Assembly: GCF_023715485.1 (NCBI RefSeq)
Contig: NZ_JAMBOF010000008.1
Location: 162,095-226,094, forward strand
Direction: 5' to 3'
From: Mesobacillus subterraneus
GTDB taxonomy: Bacteria; Bacillota; Bacilli; Bacillales; Cytobacillaceae
Length of the DNA stretch: 64,000 nucleotides
In this document: positions 39,907 through 47,587 of the stretch, one piece after another
Position numbering within the stretch: position 1 is the stretch's first letter
Layout of the letters: every line of letters begins with the position of its first letter
Position numbers and translations under genes: made by a program
Notes under the pieces: generated by a model
What the model was told of the DNA's origin: nothing
The model's input: the letters and a program-made list of their open reading frames with translations, nothing else
The model's database searches: none

Positions 39907-39964
39907 TTCACACTCAAACCCATACAGGGTATAATAATTTTATACCAAATTAGAACAAGTGTTC
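39907..39964 (+). promoter_or_regulatory. Promoter with LexA (DinR) box between repressor and integrase
   Basis: -35 TTCACA (39907-39912), 17-base spacer, -10 TATAAT (39930-39935). Just downstream, GAACAAGTGTTC (39953-39964) fits the Bacillus LexA core GAAC-RNRY-GTTC completely. Suggests SOS control of the small ORF at 40009 and perhaps of the integrase. Confidence 0.7.
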
Positions 39965-40008
39965 TTATTATTGTTCGTATTTTTGAAAGGTGTGTGGAGT
40001 GTGTGGAA

Positions 40009-40113
40009 GTGGTAATGTTTGATGGACTACCTTTAGGAATTGAAATCGTATTGGATGACTTACTCATTATTGGCACTCAAAAAACAGCACCAAAGGAAGA
40101 ACCGGCTGAATAA
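40009..40113 (+). CDS. Small ORF behind a LexA box; possible SOS-induced regulator
   Basis: 34 codons from GTG 40009 with GGAG 9 bases upstream. MVMFDGLPLGIEIVLDDLLIIGTQK... is acidic and ends PKEEPAE. A longer ORF beginning at 39844 covers the promoter and LexA box and so is not preferred. The CI-like repressor lacks a protease domain, so an SOS-induced antirepressor is attractive, but this ORF has no recognised family. Confidence 0.45.
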   Translation: MVMFDGLPLGIEIVLDDLLIIGTQKTAPKEEPAE

Positions 40114-40127
40114 GCTCGGTTTTTTTA
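40100..40127 (+). terminator. Terminator/attenuator between the SOS ORF and the integrase
   Basis: AACCG-GCT (40100-40107) pairs with AGC-CGGTT (40113-40121) with one bulged T, then seven T. It overlaps the ORF end. Read-through is needed for integrase expression from the LexA-box promoter. Confidence 0.7.
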
Positions 40128-40142
40128 TTTAGGAGGAACACC

Positions 40143-41591
40143 ATGAAAGCAGCATTATATATTCGCGTCAGTACAGAAGAACAAGCAAAAGAAGGATATT
40201 CCATCTCAGCGCAAAAACAGAAATTAAAAGCTTACTGTATAGCCCAGGATTGGGAAGTAGCTGGAGTATATGTGGATGAAGGATTATCTGCCAAAGATAT
40301 GAACCGTCCACAATTAGAATTGATGATGAAAGATATACAGAATGGCAAAGTCGATTGTGTTTTGGTTTATCGCCTGGACCGTTTGACGAGATCCGTATTA
40401 GATTTATATAAGTTGCTTGAAACATTCGAGAAATATGATTGCAAATTCAAATCAGCCACAGAAGTTTTTGAAACGACAACCGCACTCGGACGTATGTTTA
40501 TCACCATTGTTGCTGCTATGGCTCAGTGGGAGAGAGAGAACTTAGCAGAACGTATCCGCTTTGGTTTAACAGAAAAAGCAAGGCAAGGAAAGTGGGCAGT
40601 GAATCTGGCTCCATTCGGTTATGACATTGAAGGCGATTATTTAGTCATCAATAAAGAAGAAGCCAGAACGGTCCAATACATTTATGATGAATACCTTTCC
40701 GGGAAAGGAATGAACACCATTTCCATTGATTTAAATAAAAAAGGAATAAGCACTAAAACGGATAGCACTTGGCACGCAACAAAATTACAATACATCCTAA
40801 AAAACCCAGCTTATATCGGAACCATGCGCTGGAATTATCGGGTGAATAAAGAAAACTATTTTGAAGTTGAAAATGCTATTCCTCCTATTATCAGCAAAGA
40901 TCAATTTGAACAAGTTCAAAAAGTAATGGAAGCCAGGAGTGTTTCCCATCCACGAGCCGCAACCAGTGAATTTATTTTCTCGGGTGTAGTGAAGTGTGCT
41001 CGGTGTGGATCTCCACTAACAGGGAAATACGGTTATTCCAAAAGAGGTGAAAAAATCCACAGGCCGAGGGGTTATGTTTGCACAAAAAGCGTACAAAAAA
41101 TGTGCGACTTGCGCCAGGTATCAGAGAAGTACTTAGAGCATCACTTTTTAGAGTTAATCAGCAAGTGGGATATTCGAGCTGATGAGGTGCCGGAAACGAA
41201 AAGTCAACCTTCCACACAGGAAGATGATAGGGAATCGATTATCAAATCACTTGAAGCAATCGAAAAACGCAAAAAGAAATGGCAATATGGATGGGCAAAC
41301 GATATGCTAAGTGATGATGATTTTAGAGCGAGGATGCAAGAAGAAGCACAAAAAGAAAAGCCGCTCAGAGAGCAGCTGGAACTATTACAGGAAGATACCA
41401 TAATTCAAGTTGTGGATGAAGAAGAAATTTTATCTGTCTTATCAGACTTGCGACTAAACTGGAATTACTTGACCGCATTGGAGAAAAAGAACTTCCTGGC
41501 TTTGATCGTCGAACGGATTGATGTGGATAAAATCGGGCCTAATGGAAAGATTGAAAGTGTGAAGATAACGGATATTCAGTTAAGGGAATAG
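40143..41591 (+). CDS. int: Large serine recombinase (phage integrase)
   Basis: 482 codons, AGGAGG ribosome site. Resolvase domain residues 1-150: ALYIRVSTEEQAKEGYS with the catalytic Ser in RVS, YRLDRLTRSVLDLYKLLE and an arginine-rich core. A recombinase domain follows (APFGYDIEGDYLVINKEEA, GMNTISIDLNKKGISTKT), then a zinc ribbon CARCGSPLTGKYG...CTKSVQKMC, then a coiled coil. Catalyses attP x attB recombination; a directionality factor is needed for excision and has not been identified here. The stop directly abuts the attachment arm at 41592. Confidence 0.97.
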   Translation: MKAALYIRVSTEEQAKEGYSISAQKQKLKAYCIAQDWEVAGVYVDEGLSAKDMNRPQLELMMKDIQNGKVDCVLVYRLDRLTRSVLDLYKLLETFEKYDCKFKSATEVFETTTALGRMFITIVAAMAQWERENLAERIRFGLTEKARQGKWAVNLAPFGYDIEGDYLVINKEEARTVQYIYDEYLSGKGMNTISIDLNKKGISTKTDSTWHATKLQYILKNPAYIGTMRWNYRVNKENYFEVENAIPPIISKDQFEQVQKVMEARSVSHPRAATSEFIFSGVVKCARCGSPLTGKYGYSKRGEKIHRPRGYVCTKSVQKMCDLRQVSEKYLEHHFLELISKWDIRADEVPETKSQPSTQEDDRESIIKSLEAIEKRKKKWQYGWANDMLSDDDFRARMQEEAQKEKPLREQLELLQEDTIIQVVDEEEILSVLSDLRLNWNYLTALEKKNFLALIVERIDVDKIGPNGKIESVKITDIQLRE

Positions 41592-42369
41592 TGCGTTGTC
41601 GTATTATCATAACCAAATGTCCGGTCAATGATGCCCTTATAGCAGTTTCCGCGGTTTCTTTATCCCTGATTTCCCCCACCATTATGATATCAGGATCATG
41701 CCTGAGTATCGCTTTAAGGCCGGCAGAGTAGGAGATCCCCGCACGTTCATTGACCTGGACCTGAAGCACGGCGTCACTAGGCTTTTCAATCGGATCCTCC
41801 AGGGTGATGACATTGCGGTTGATAATTTCCGCTGTTTCTGAAAGCATCGAATATAGAGTAGTCGTTTTCCCGCTGCCAGTCGGACCAGTAAAAATAATCA
41901 ATCCATGTGCATGTTTTAAAAGGGATATGAGTTTTTTGGAAGTGGATGGAAACAATGAAATCTGATAGGAAGTAATTTGATTTTGCTCGGGAAGGAGACG
42001 TATGACCATGCTTTCGTTCTTGTAGGCGGGAAGGGTGGAAAGCCTTAAGCCGATTTTGGTGCCGTTATACGGGTAAGTGAAGGCACCGCTCTGGGGCCGT
42101 CTTTTTTCGCCAATATCCATAGAAGCTGTGAACTTGAAGTGGGAAATGAGCCTTTCGCAATCTGTCTGATCGAGCGTATAACGCGGGAGCAGTTGATTGC
42201 CGAGCCTGAATTTAATCAGTGTATCTTTTTCTCGGGGGATGATGTGGATATCCGAGGCACCGCTTCTTAAAGCATCTTTTAAAACATTATCAGCTAACTG
42301 CTCGATTGATTTTACAATAGGGATGCACCACCTTTTTTGTTTATAAAAAAAATATTTCGCTATCAGCAT
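41539..42369 (-). pseudogene. comGA: comGA 5' fragment separated by the prophage
   Basis: Native ComGA up to ASLTGHLV, then about 23 phage-encoded residues to a stop at 41539. It retains ASDIHIIPRE, Walker A FTGPTGSGKTTTLYS, Asp box ITLEDPIE and Walker B IIMVGEIRD, but lacks the C-terminal quarter, so it should not power pilus assembly. Two starts are possible: ATG 42369, or a rare ATT at 42318 that has AAAAGGTGG 9 bases upstream and gives the usual ComGA length. The matching 3' part is at 2460-2858. Confidence 0.93.
41592..41620. other. attR: prophage-host junction in comGA
   Basis: Phage arm 41592-41617 leads into core ACCAAATGT (41612-41620), followed by native comGA. Arm begins TGCGTTGTC, the mirror of GACAACGCA at attL. 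Rebuilt attP is 54 bp: two 26-base arms round a central TG. Confidence 0.93.
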
Positions 42370-42459
42370 TGCAATACCTGCGAAAAAATCATCTTAAATG
42401 TGAATAAAAAATGACAAATCTATTTATACTACTAGCGTAGTGACAGCAAATAATAATTT

Positions 42460-42531
42460 TGGGCTATAGCCAAGCGGTAAGGCAACGGACTTTGACTCCG
42501 TCATGCGTTGGTTCGAATCCAGCTAGCCCAG
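42460..42531 (+). tRNA. tRNA-Gln (anticodon TTG)
   Basis: 72 bases. Acceptor TGGGCTA/TAGCCCA, D-arm AGCCAAGCGGTAAGGC, anticodon stem ACGGA-CTTTGAC-TCCGT with anticodon TTG, T-arm GTTGGTTCGAATCCAGC. CCA is not encoded. It lies between comGA and mgsR and is not the phage integration site. Confidence 0.95.
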
Positions 42532-42535
42532 TAAG

Positions 42536-42599
42536 AAAAGCGCAAGCGCCCTGGTCAGACCCGACAAGCGCTGGAGCTGGACATTTCTCGAAGAGAAAT
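42536..42599. repeat. Dispersed Bacillaceae-type palindromic repeat fragment
   Basis: AAAGCGCAAGCGCC...GACAAGCGCTGGAGC, from 42537 to about 42576, is a pattern I know from many intergenic sites in Bacillaceae genomes. A perfect ATTTCTC-GAA-GAGAAAT palindrome (42583-42599) follows. Located just after tRNA-Gln. Confidence 0.6.
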
Positions 42600-42620
42600 T
42601 TACATTTTCTTATCTCGTAA

Positions 42621-42661
42621 AAAAGAACAACGGAGGCATTCCCGCTTCCGTTGTTCTTTTT
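42621..42661. terminator. Bidirectional terminator between tRNA-Gln and mgsR
   Basis: A 14-bp perfect stem, AAAAGAACAACGGA (42621-42634) with TCCGTTGTTCTTTT (42647-42660). T runs on both strands; ends mgsR on the minus strand. Confidence 0.9.
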
Positions 42662-42685
42662 GGTTTCTTTTACGTTGCAGACGCC

Positions 42686-43039
42686 TCATTTCGCTATCCC
42701 TTTCAGGGCATCAGGGTTAAACCCGACAATCAGCTTTTTCCCATCTGTTAAAATCGGGCGTCTTAACAGCTTCGGTTCATTGATCATAAGTTTTATAACT
42801 TCCGAGAGCGGCAGTTCCTCAACATCCACCCCGAGTTTTTTATAGGTTTCTCCCCTGGTTGCCAGCAGCTCATCAAGTCCGTCCGTCGTCAATGACAATA
42901 TTTGCATCAGTTCATTTTTAGATGGAGTGTCTTTGAACAAATGACGTTCATTGAATTTCACGCTGTTCGAGACTAGCCATTTTTTTGTTTTCCGGCATGA
43001 AGTACAGCTAGGATAGGAAAAAAACGTCAATTCTTTCAT
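42686..43039 (-). CDS. mgsR: Spx/MgsR family transcriptional regulator
   Basis: 117 codons. Begins KELTFFSYPSCTSCRKTKKWL with the CxxC redox switch of the Spx family; later NELMQILSLTTDGLDELLATRGETYKKLGVD and RRPILTDGKKLIVGFNPD (RPI motif). Its position before yqgY and its sequence fit MgsR (YqgZ), a stress regulator that binds RNA polymerase alpha. Ends at a strong terminator. Confidence 0.85.
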   Translation of the reverse strand: MKELTFFSYPSCTSCRKTKKWLVSNSVKFNERHLFKDTPSKNELMQILSLTTDGLDELLATRGETYKKLGVDVEELPLSEVIKLMINEPKLLRRPILTDGKKLIVGFNPDALKGIAK

Positions 43040-43235
43040 ACTTGTAAAACCTCCTGGCGAGCGATTTTTCTTATCTTTTTTCTATTGTATAACTTTTGTA
43101 TAACTTTTGTACATTATTTTGTCATCATTTCGCCATTTAGTTGTGAACATTTTCTAAACATATAGTGCAAACAGTGTAAACCTTATTTTCCCTCCTATAT
43201 AATAAAGGCAAATCAGTGGTCTGAGGTGAACTAAG

Positions 43236-43937
43236 GTGGAACAAACATTAAAAATCACAAGTGTTTTGTCTGACCCAACTCGTTATTATATTTATCAATA
43301 CATTACAAAAAGGCATAAAGATGTAACAGTGCAGGAAATCGCGGATAATTTTGATATCCATCCAAACGTGGCAAGGCTTCATTTATCAAAGCTTGAAGAT
43401 GTCAATATGCTGGTTTCTGAAACTAAAAAAACTGGAAAGGGCGGACGCCCGAGCAGACTGTACCGTCTATCTGATGATGTGATCCAGCTTCACTTCCCTT
43501 TCCGCGATTACCAGCTGCTATCCAAGATTGCAATGACAACAATGATGTCACTTGGAGAGGCAGGAAAAAAAGCATTATACTTGACCGGTAAACGTTTTGG
43601 CGCCGAGCTAATCGACCAGGAAATTTCCCGCCATCCGCATCTATCAGAGGAAATGTCATTCGAACATAAATTGAATGCAATCAAAAATGCAGCAACGCTT
43701 GCAGGATTTTATCCTGAATTCGAGTCTAACAGCGAAAAAACAAAAATCTACTTCCAAATTTTCAACTGCCCTTTCAAGGAAGTAGCGATGGAACATACTG
43801 AAACAGTATGCAATATGCATTATGAATTTTTGCGCGGTATGTTTGAATCACTGTTTGGGGACATCGAGTTGATTGAAAAAGAAAACATGTTTAACGGCTG
43901 TGACTCTTGTGCATACCAAGCTGTTATCGCACAATAA
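43236..43937 (+). CDS. Winged-helix regulator with four-cysteine C-terminal domain
   Basis: 233 codons. N-terminal ArsR/DeoR-like HTH: VLSDPTRYYIYQYITKRHKDVTVQEIADNFDIHPNVARLHLSKLEDVNMLV, and wing GRPSRLYRLS. The C-terminal domain holds FNCPFKEV, TVCNMHY and GCDSCAY: a C-x13-C pair and a later C-x2-C, reminiscent of Fe-S sensing regulators such as SufR. Located between mgsR and yqgY. Ligand and targets unknown. Confidence 0.75.
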   Translation: MEQTLKITSVLSDPTRYYIYQYITKRHKDVTVQEIADNFDIHPNVARLHLSKLEDVNMLVSETKKTGKGGRPSRLYRLSDDVIQLHFPFRDYQLLSKIAMTTMMSLGEAGKKALYLTGKRFGAELIDQEISRHPHLSEEMSFEHKLNAIKNAATLAGFYPEFESNSEKTKIYFQIFNCPFKEVAMEHTETVCNMHYEFLRGMFESLFGDIELIEKENMFNGCDSCAYQAVIAQ

Positions 43938-44016
43938 TCAATCCTTGTTTACTTTTCACTCCACTTTACTTTATAATATGATAGTGATGGACTTGTAGGG
44001 TAAAGGAGGGATATCT

Positions 44017-44262
44017 TTGGATCGTATGTACAGAGTTTTAGGATTCTGGACGGGAATCTTTGCTGTGATGTTTTTCTTAGGTCACATGTATACGACGTCC
44101 TTGATTTTCTTTGGTCAAACTGGATTTTTCTTGCTATTAAGTTACTTGAAACTGTCCGAGCGTATGTATATTTACGTTTTCGGCGCATACTTAACTGTTT
44201 TCTTTGCAGGTTTTACTTACTGGACAACTTTTATGATGCCACTGGGTGGAGCAGGACATTAA
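44017..44262 (+). CDS. yqgY: YqgY, DUF2626 membrane protein
   Basis: 81 codons from TTG 44017, which has AAAGGAGGG 6-8 bases upstream. Three hydrophobic segments (VLGFWTGIFAVMFFLGHM, TSLIFFGQTGFFLLLSYL, YIYVFGAYLTVFFAGFTYW) and end TTFMMPLGGAGH are the DUF2626 pattern. Unknown function. Confidence 0.85.
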   Translation: MDRMYRVLGFWTGIFAVMFFLGHMYTTSLIFFGQTGFFLLLSYLKLSERMYIYVFGAYLTVFFAGFTYWTTFMMPLGGAGH

Positions 44263-44280
44263 TAAATGTCTATGCAATAA

Positions 44281-44309
44281 AAAAGCGATGGAACCCCATC
44301 GCTTTTTTT
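44281..44309 (+). terminator. Intrinsic terminator after yqgY
   Basis: AAAAGCGATGG (44281-44291) pairs with CCATCGCTTTT (44296-44306), then more T. Symmetric enough to serve also the convergent methyltransferase gene. Confidence 0.9.
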
Positions 44310-44362
44310 ATTTGGTTCTACAATTTACACAATTACTGTTTTCTGCAGAAAGCAAGCATATA

Positions 44363-45457
44363 TCATATTAATAATTTTTTTGCCGATTCATCAAGTCTCT
44401 TTCCCTGGATAATTACGTCAAAGGATTGGCTGATGCTGCCTGGCATGATGAGGCTCCGGATGGCCCGGTTCCGTTTGCTGGCTTCTGAAAAAGGATTCGG
44501 ATCTTGATGCTCTGCCAGTTCCTCCAGAATGCCAATGGCCATGAGGAATTCATCCTGCCTTTGTTTTTGCAGAAGCTCTAATCCATACTTCTCCCCCTGG
44601 GATATAAGGACGTCAAAATGCACATGGCTCGTTATATCCATCTCCCCAGGAGACTGCAGGACGTCATGGTGCATTTGGTGCTGATAATACCCCCTTAAAC
44701 TCCCCTTCTTGCGTGCAGGATGAGTCCAATCTTCTTTCGTGTATCCGTAATCGACAGTCAGCATGATACCCTTTGACAAATTTTCTGAAATGGATTTGAT
44801 GAAAGGCTCCATCGCGAGCGGAATTTCAATTCTTTGTCCCTCTGCAAGATCCATATCCTGTTCCTTTAGAAACTCGATTATTTTCTTATTTTCCATCGGA
44901 ACTATTTTTTCAATAAATCGATCGTTTTCAAAGCCTATGAACACTTCGTTGACCATGCCTTTATTTTTTTCAATGATATGGACCGGAAAAGCATCAAACA
45001 ATTCATTAGAAAAAACAAGACCTTGATTCATTCCTGAATCAGCGAATGTATTGGCGTAGGTGATTTTTACATTCTCCAGCCCGCTTAATTCCTGCTCTTG
45101 GAGGCTTTTATGATATGGACTTGCCTCAACAATATAATATGTAAGTATATCATTTGTTATTTCACTCCAGCCCTGTATAAAAGCACTGGCAAAACGGCCA
45201 TTCCCTGCCCCTATCTCACAAACCGAAGGCTGCAGCCCCAGAATGCCTGCATTTCTGGCAAACCACTTCCCAATCAATCTGCCGAAAATGTCAGATACAT
45301 TGCTGGTTGTATAGAAGTCACCGCCTTTGCCAATTTTCTCGCGTTTTTTCATATAATAGCCTTTCTCAGGATGATAGAGGGCAAGCTCGATGAAGTCAGC
45401 ATAAGAAATCATTTTATGTGGTGAATCGGCAATAAACTGGCTGATTATTTCTTTCAT
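44363..45457 (-). CDS. SAM-dependent methyltransferase, MidA/NDUFAF7 (COG1565) family
   Basis: 364 codons, AAGGAG ribosome site. ISYADFIELALYHPEKGYY is the diagnostic start of the family, followed by SAM motif I VCEIGAGNGRFASAF, VFSNELFDAFPVHI and LTVDYGYTKEDW, HVHFDVLISQGEKYGLELLQKQRQDEFL. The mitochondrial homologue methylates an arginine in complex I; the bacterial substrate is not known. Confidence 0.9.
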   Translation of the reverse strand: MKEIISQFIADSPHKMISYADFIELALYHPEKGYYMKKREKIGKGGDFYTTSNVSDIFGRLIGKWFARNAGILGLQPSVCEIGAGNGRFASAFIQGWSEITNDILTYYIVEASPYHKSLQEQELSGLENVKITYANTFADSGMNQGLVFSNELFDAFPVHIIEKNKGMVNEVFIGFENDRFIEKIVPMENKKIIEFLKEQDMDLAEGQRIEIPLAMEPFIKSISENLSKGIMLTVDYGYTKEDWTHPARKKGSLRGYYQHQMHHDVLQSPGEMDITSHVHFDVLISQGEKYGLELLQKQRQDEFLMAIGILEELAEHQDPNPFSEASKRNRAIRSLIMPGSISQSFDVIIQGKRLDESAKKLLI

Positions 45458-45567
45458 ATTTACTCCTTGATGATGATTTTCACTATTGACATAGTGTTTT
45501 CTTTATAATATTGTTTAATTAGTAGCTTAACTATATCCCCTCCCATGATATGAATAGAACATCCCCC

Positions 45568-45600
45568 AGAAAAGCCCTTCTCCTTGAGAAGGGCTTTTCT
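45568..45600. terminator. Strong inverted repeat, probable terminator
   Basis: A 15-bp perfect stem AGAAAAGCCCTTCTC (45568-45582) with GAGAAGGGCTTTTCT (45586-45600), 3-base loop. It lies between the methyltransferase promoter region and the 3' side of yqgX. T content inside the stem is high, but the following T run is short. Confidence 0.65.
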
Positions 45601-45688
45601 AGTTCCTTAGGTATGAAAAGAGCACTAAACCATCCCTAATCAAAAAAATCATCACTGCCGTATACTAGCCATTTGAAGACAGCTTAAG

Positions 45689-46324
45689 TTAAAATCCATT
45701 CAAAAAGGGATTGGAATCCATTTCATGGCCAATTGTAGTGGTCGGCCCATGTCCTGGCAATACCTCTGTTTCTTCTGGCAATACCAAAAGCCTGTCATGG
45801 ATGCTTCTGATCAGTTGATTATGATTCCCGCCTGGCAAATCAGTCCTGCCGATGCTTCCGTTAAAAAGTGCATCACCAGCAATGACAAAATGATCTTTTG
45901 GAAAGTGGACGGAAATGCTTCCTGGAGAATGCCCTGGCGTTTCAAACACTTCAAACGTGAATTTGCCGATTGACATTTCTCCTTCATCCTTTATTAAATG
46001 ATCGGCAGCACGAGCTGTAATACTATCTTGCATCATAAAATGTTTCGACCCATTCATGGCAGGATCCGTGAGCCAATCCTTTTCCTTTTCATGGATATAA
46101 ACTTGTAAGGCATATTTATCCCGGATGCTGTCAACTGCGCCGATATGGTCAAAATGCGCATGTGTCAGCAAAATAGCTTCAGGCTTTAATTCCAGCTGGT
46201 CAATCATTTTTATTAATTTTTTCGGATTATCACCAGGGTCTACGATAAGACATGATTGGTCGTCACCATAGACGAGGTAACAATTTGTCTGCAATGGCCC
46301 AAGCGGGACCTGTTTCCATTTCAT
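45689..46324 (-). CDS. yqgX: Metallo-beta-lactamase fold hydrolase (YqgX, glyoxalase II-like)
   Basis: 211 codons. LLTHAHFDHIGAV is the HxHxDH metal motif; VFETPGHSPGSISVHF, FVIAGDALFNGSIGRTDLPGGN and VLPGHGPTTTIGHEMDSNPF complete the YqgX/GloB-like signature. Likely a thioesterase-like hydrolase, possibly acting in methylglyoxal or bacillithiol metabolism; substrate inferred. Confidence 0.92.
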   Translation of the reverse strand: MKWKQVPLGPLQTNCYLVYGDDQSCLIVDPGDNPKKLIKMIDQLELKPEAILLTHAHFDHIGAVDSIRDKYALQVYIHEKEKDWLTDPAMNGSKHFMMQDSITARAADHLIKDEGEMSIGKFTFEVFETPGHSPGSISVHFPKDHFVIAGDALFNGSIGRTDLPGGNHNQLIRSIHDRLLVLPEETEVLPGHGPTTTIGHEMDSNPFLNGF

Positions 46325-46430
46325 GTATAATGCCTCCAGCTTCTAATGGTAATATTGATATACTTATTCTACACTATTATTGGGGAAGATTTAAGGATTT
46401 GCCCATTTAGAAACGAAGGAGAGAAAAAAA

Positions 46431-46898
46431 GTGTACAAACTGATTGGGGTTGAAACCAAACCGTTTTTGACGGAGCTGCCAGATTTCCAACAATTCCTGC
46501 TCTCTGTGGCGCCACCAGTTCGAATCCATGAAAACATTTATATATACGACAACAGAAGAGATGCTGAAGATGCTCTAGAATTATTGAAGGAAGCGGATTT
46601 ATTTGAAGAAACACATCGCCTGGTTAAATTAACAGCTGGGGCGTCCGGCGAAGTTTTTTTTGATTATGGATTTCACGCTGAAGATTCCGTTTATCTGTAT
46701 ATCGAAGATCTTGCAGCTTTCAAAATTTCTGACGGTAACACTATTCAAATTGAAATGGCTTTGCTCCAATTAGAAGAGCATCTGGTTTTCAAAGCCGATG
46801 GCGGCATTTTTTTCACGATCAGCCATTATACTGAACTAATAAAGGGTATAGTAAGAGCATATGAAGTTAAAGTTGAGTTTTTAGACCTCGACAAATGA
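46431..46898 (+). CDS. Conserved hypothetical protein
   Basis: 155 codons from GTG 46431, with AAGGAG 8 bases upstream. Alpha/beta sequence with YDNRRDAEDALELLKEADLFEETHRLVKLTAGASGEVFFDYGFHAED. No signal or membrane part, no recognised domain. Divergent from yqgX. Confidence 0.75.
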   Translation: MYKLIGVETKPFLTELPDFQQFLLSVAPPVRIHENIYIYDNRRDAEDALELLKEADLFEETHRLVKLTAGASGEVFFDYGFHAEDSVYLYIEDLAAFKISDGNTIQIEMALLQLEEHLVFKADGGIFFTISHYTELIKGIVRAYEVKVEFLDLDK

Positions 46899-47017
46899 TT
46901 TAAAAAAATATAAAATAAAAAACGAGTGTATGCTTGTAATTACATAACAGGCTGCCGCCTAAACTTATCAACAAACAGGCTTATTGTCTGCCTAATAATT
47001 ATGAAGGGGGCTTTATC

Positions 47018-47191
47018 ATGGGATTGGCAATTATCTTCGCTTTAGTTACGCTGCTTGCCGGCTATGCTACTTTTTCGGCACTTAAAAACAAAAACCTTCT
47101 TGGAATCGTATTCGGTGGAGGAACATTCGTTGTACTTGGCTGGTTCACAGTCATGACCATCCTTAACCATGGATTCCCAGTTGCGCATTAA
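47018..47191 (+). CDS. yqgW: DUF2759 small membrane protein (YqgW-type)
   Basis: 57 codons, AAGGGGG upstream. MGLAIIFALVTLLAGYATFSALKNKNLLGIVFGGGTFVVLGWFTVMTI: two hydrophobic helices with a KNKNLLG loop, typical of DUF2759. The symbol rests on gene order next to yqgV/yqgX. Confidence 0.8.
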   Translation: MGLAIIFALVTLLAGYATFSALKNKNLLGIVFGGGTFVVLGWFTVMTILNHGFPVAH

Positions 47192-47202
47192 TCTAAGGCA
47201 TT

Positions 47203-47233
47203 AAAAGACCACCCTTTGCAGGTGGTCTTTTTT
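47203..47233 (+). terminator. Intrinsic terminator after the DUF2759 gene
   Basis: AAAAGACCACC (47203-47213) pairs with GGTGGTCTTTT (47221-47231), then T. May also serve yqgV, which converges. Confidence 0.9.
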
Positions 47234-47254
47234 GTTATATCAATGGTTTCCTGA

Positions 47255-47566
47255 TTATTTGAGCAGCTCGTTAACACGCTCCACTTTTTCATGCATTTTC
47301 CTTTTTTTATCGCGCCTGTCATCAATCCTGATGTTGGTGGCAACACGGTGGATTCCTGCGTTAAAGGGCACCTCATGTATCGCCTGGATCACTTCGAACA
47401 ATACAGGCAGCTCTCCCTCAATCAAAGTATTCATTGGTGTAAGCTGAAACTGGATTTTCCCCTCTTTTTCGTATTCCTTGAGAACTTTTTGGATATCAGC
47501 TACATATGAACTTACACTGGGAGTTTGAGTGCCAATTGGAATAACTGTTACATCTACTATTGCCAT
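47255..47566 (-). CDS. yqgV: MTH1187/YkoF-like thiamine-binding protein
   Basis: 103 codons. AIVDVTVIPIGTQTPSVSSYVADIQKVLK, FQLTPMNTLIEGELPVLFEVIQAIHEVPFNAGIHRVATNIRIDDRRDK is the standard MTH1187 pattern, a small ferredoxin-like fold that binds thiamine-type ligands. Order matches B. subtilis yqgV. Confidence 0.9.
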   Translation of the reverse strand: MAIVDVTVIPIGTQTPSVSSYVADIQKVLKEYEKEGKIQFQLTPMNTLIEGELPVLFEVIQAIHEVPFNAGIHRVATNIRIDDRRDKKRKMHEKVERVNELLK

Positions 47567-47587
47567 AAGAATCTCTCCTAGAAAAAT

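Larger units (their letters stand above)
2833..41620. mobile_element. Complete-looking temperate siphophage integrated in comGA (about 38.8 kb)
   Basis: Bounded by the duplicated ACCAAATGT core. It contains integrase, repressor/Cro pair, replication and recombination genes, late regulator, HNH, small and large terminase, portal, protease, HK97-fold capsid, connectors, tail tube, frameshifted tail chaperones, tape measure, Dit, Tal, lysis genes and fibre-like genes. No essential morphogenetic gene is visibly broken. Most genes run on the minus strand, the same direction as comG. The HK97-type head genes with HNH and P27-type small terminase suggest cos packaging. An accessory cassette lies next to attL. 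Confidence 0.95.

Noticed and set aside
39844..40113. 89-codon ORF covering the CI-int gap
   Set aside because: Its first half covers a promoter and a LexA box and lacks a ribosome site; only the 3' 34 codons are kept.
2460..42369. comGA break as a frameshift or assembly error
   Set aside because: Both halves end at the same 9-bp core with inverted phage arms and an adjacent serine integrase, fully explained by integration.
42460..42531. tRNA-Gln as the phage attachment site
   Set aside because: The duplicated core and arm symmetry place the junctions in comGA; tRNA is intact and outside the prophage.
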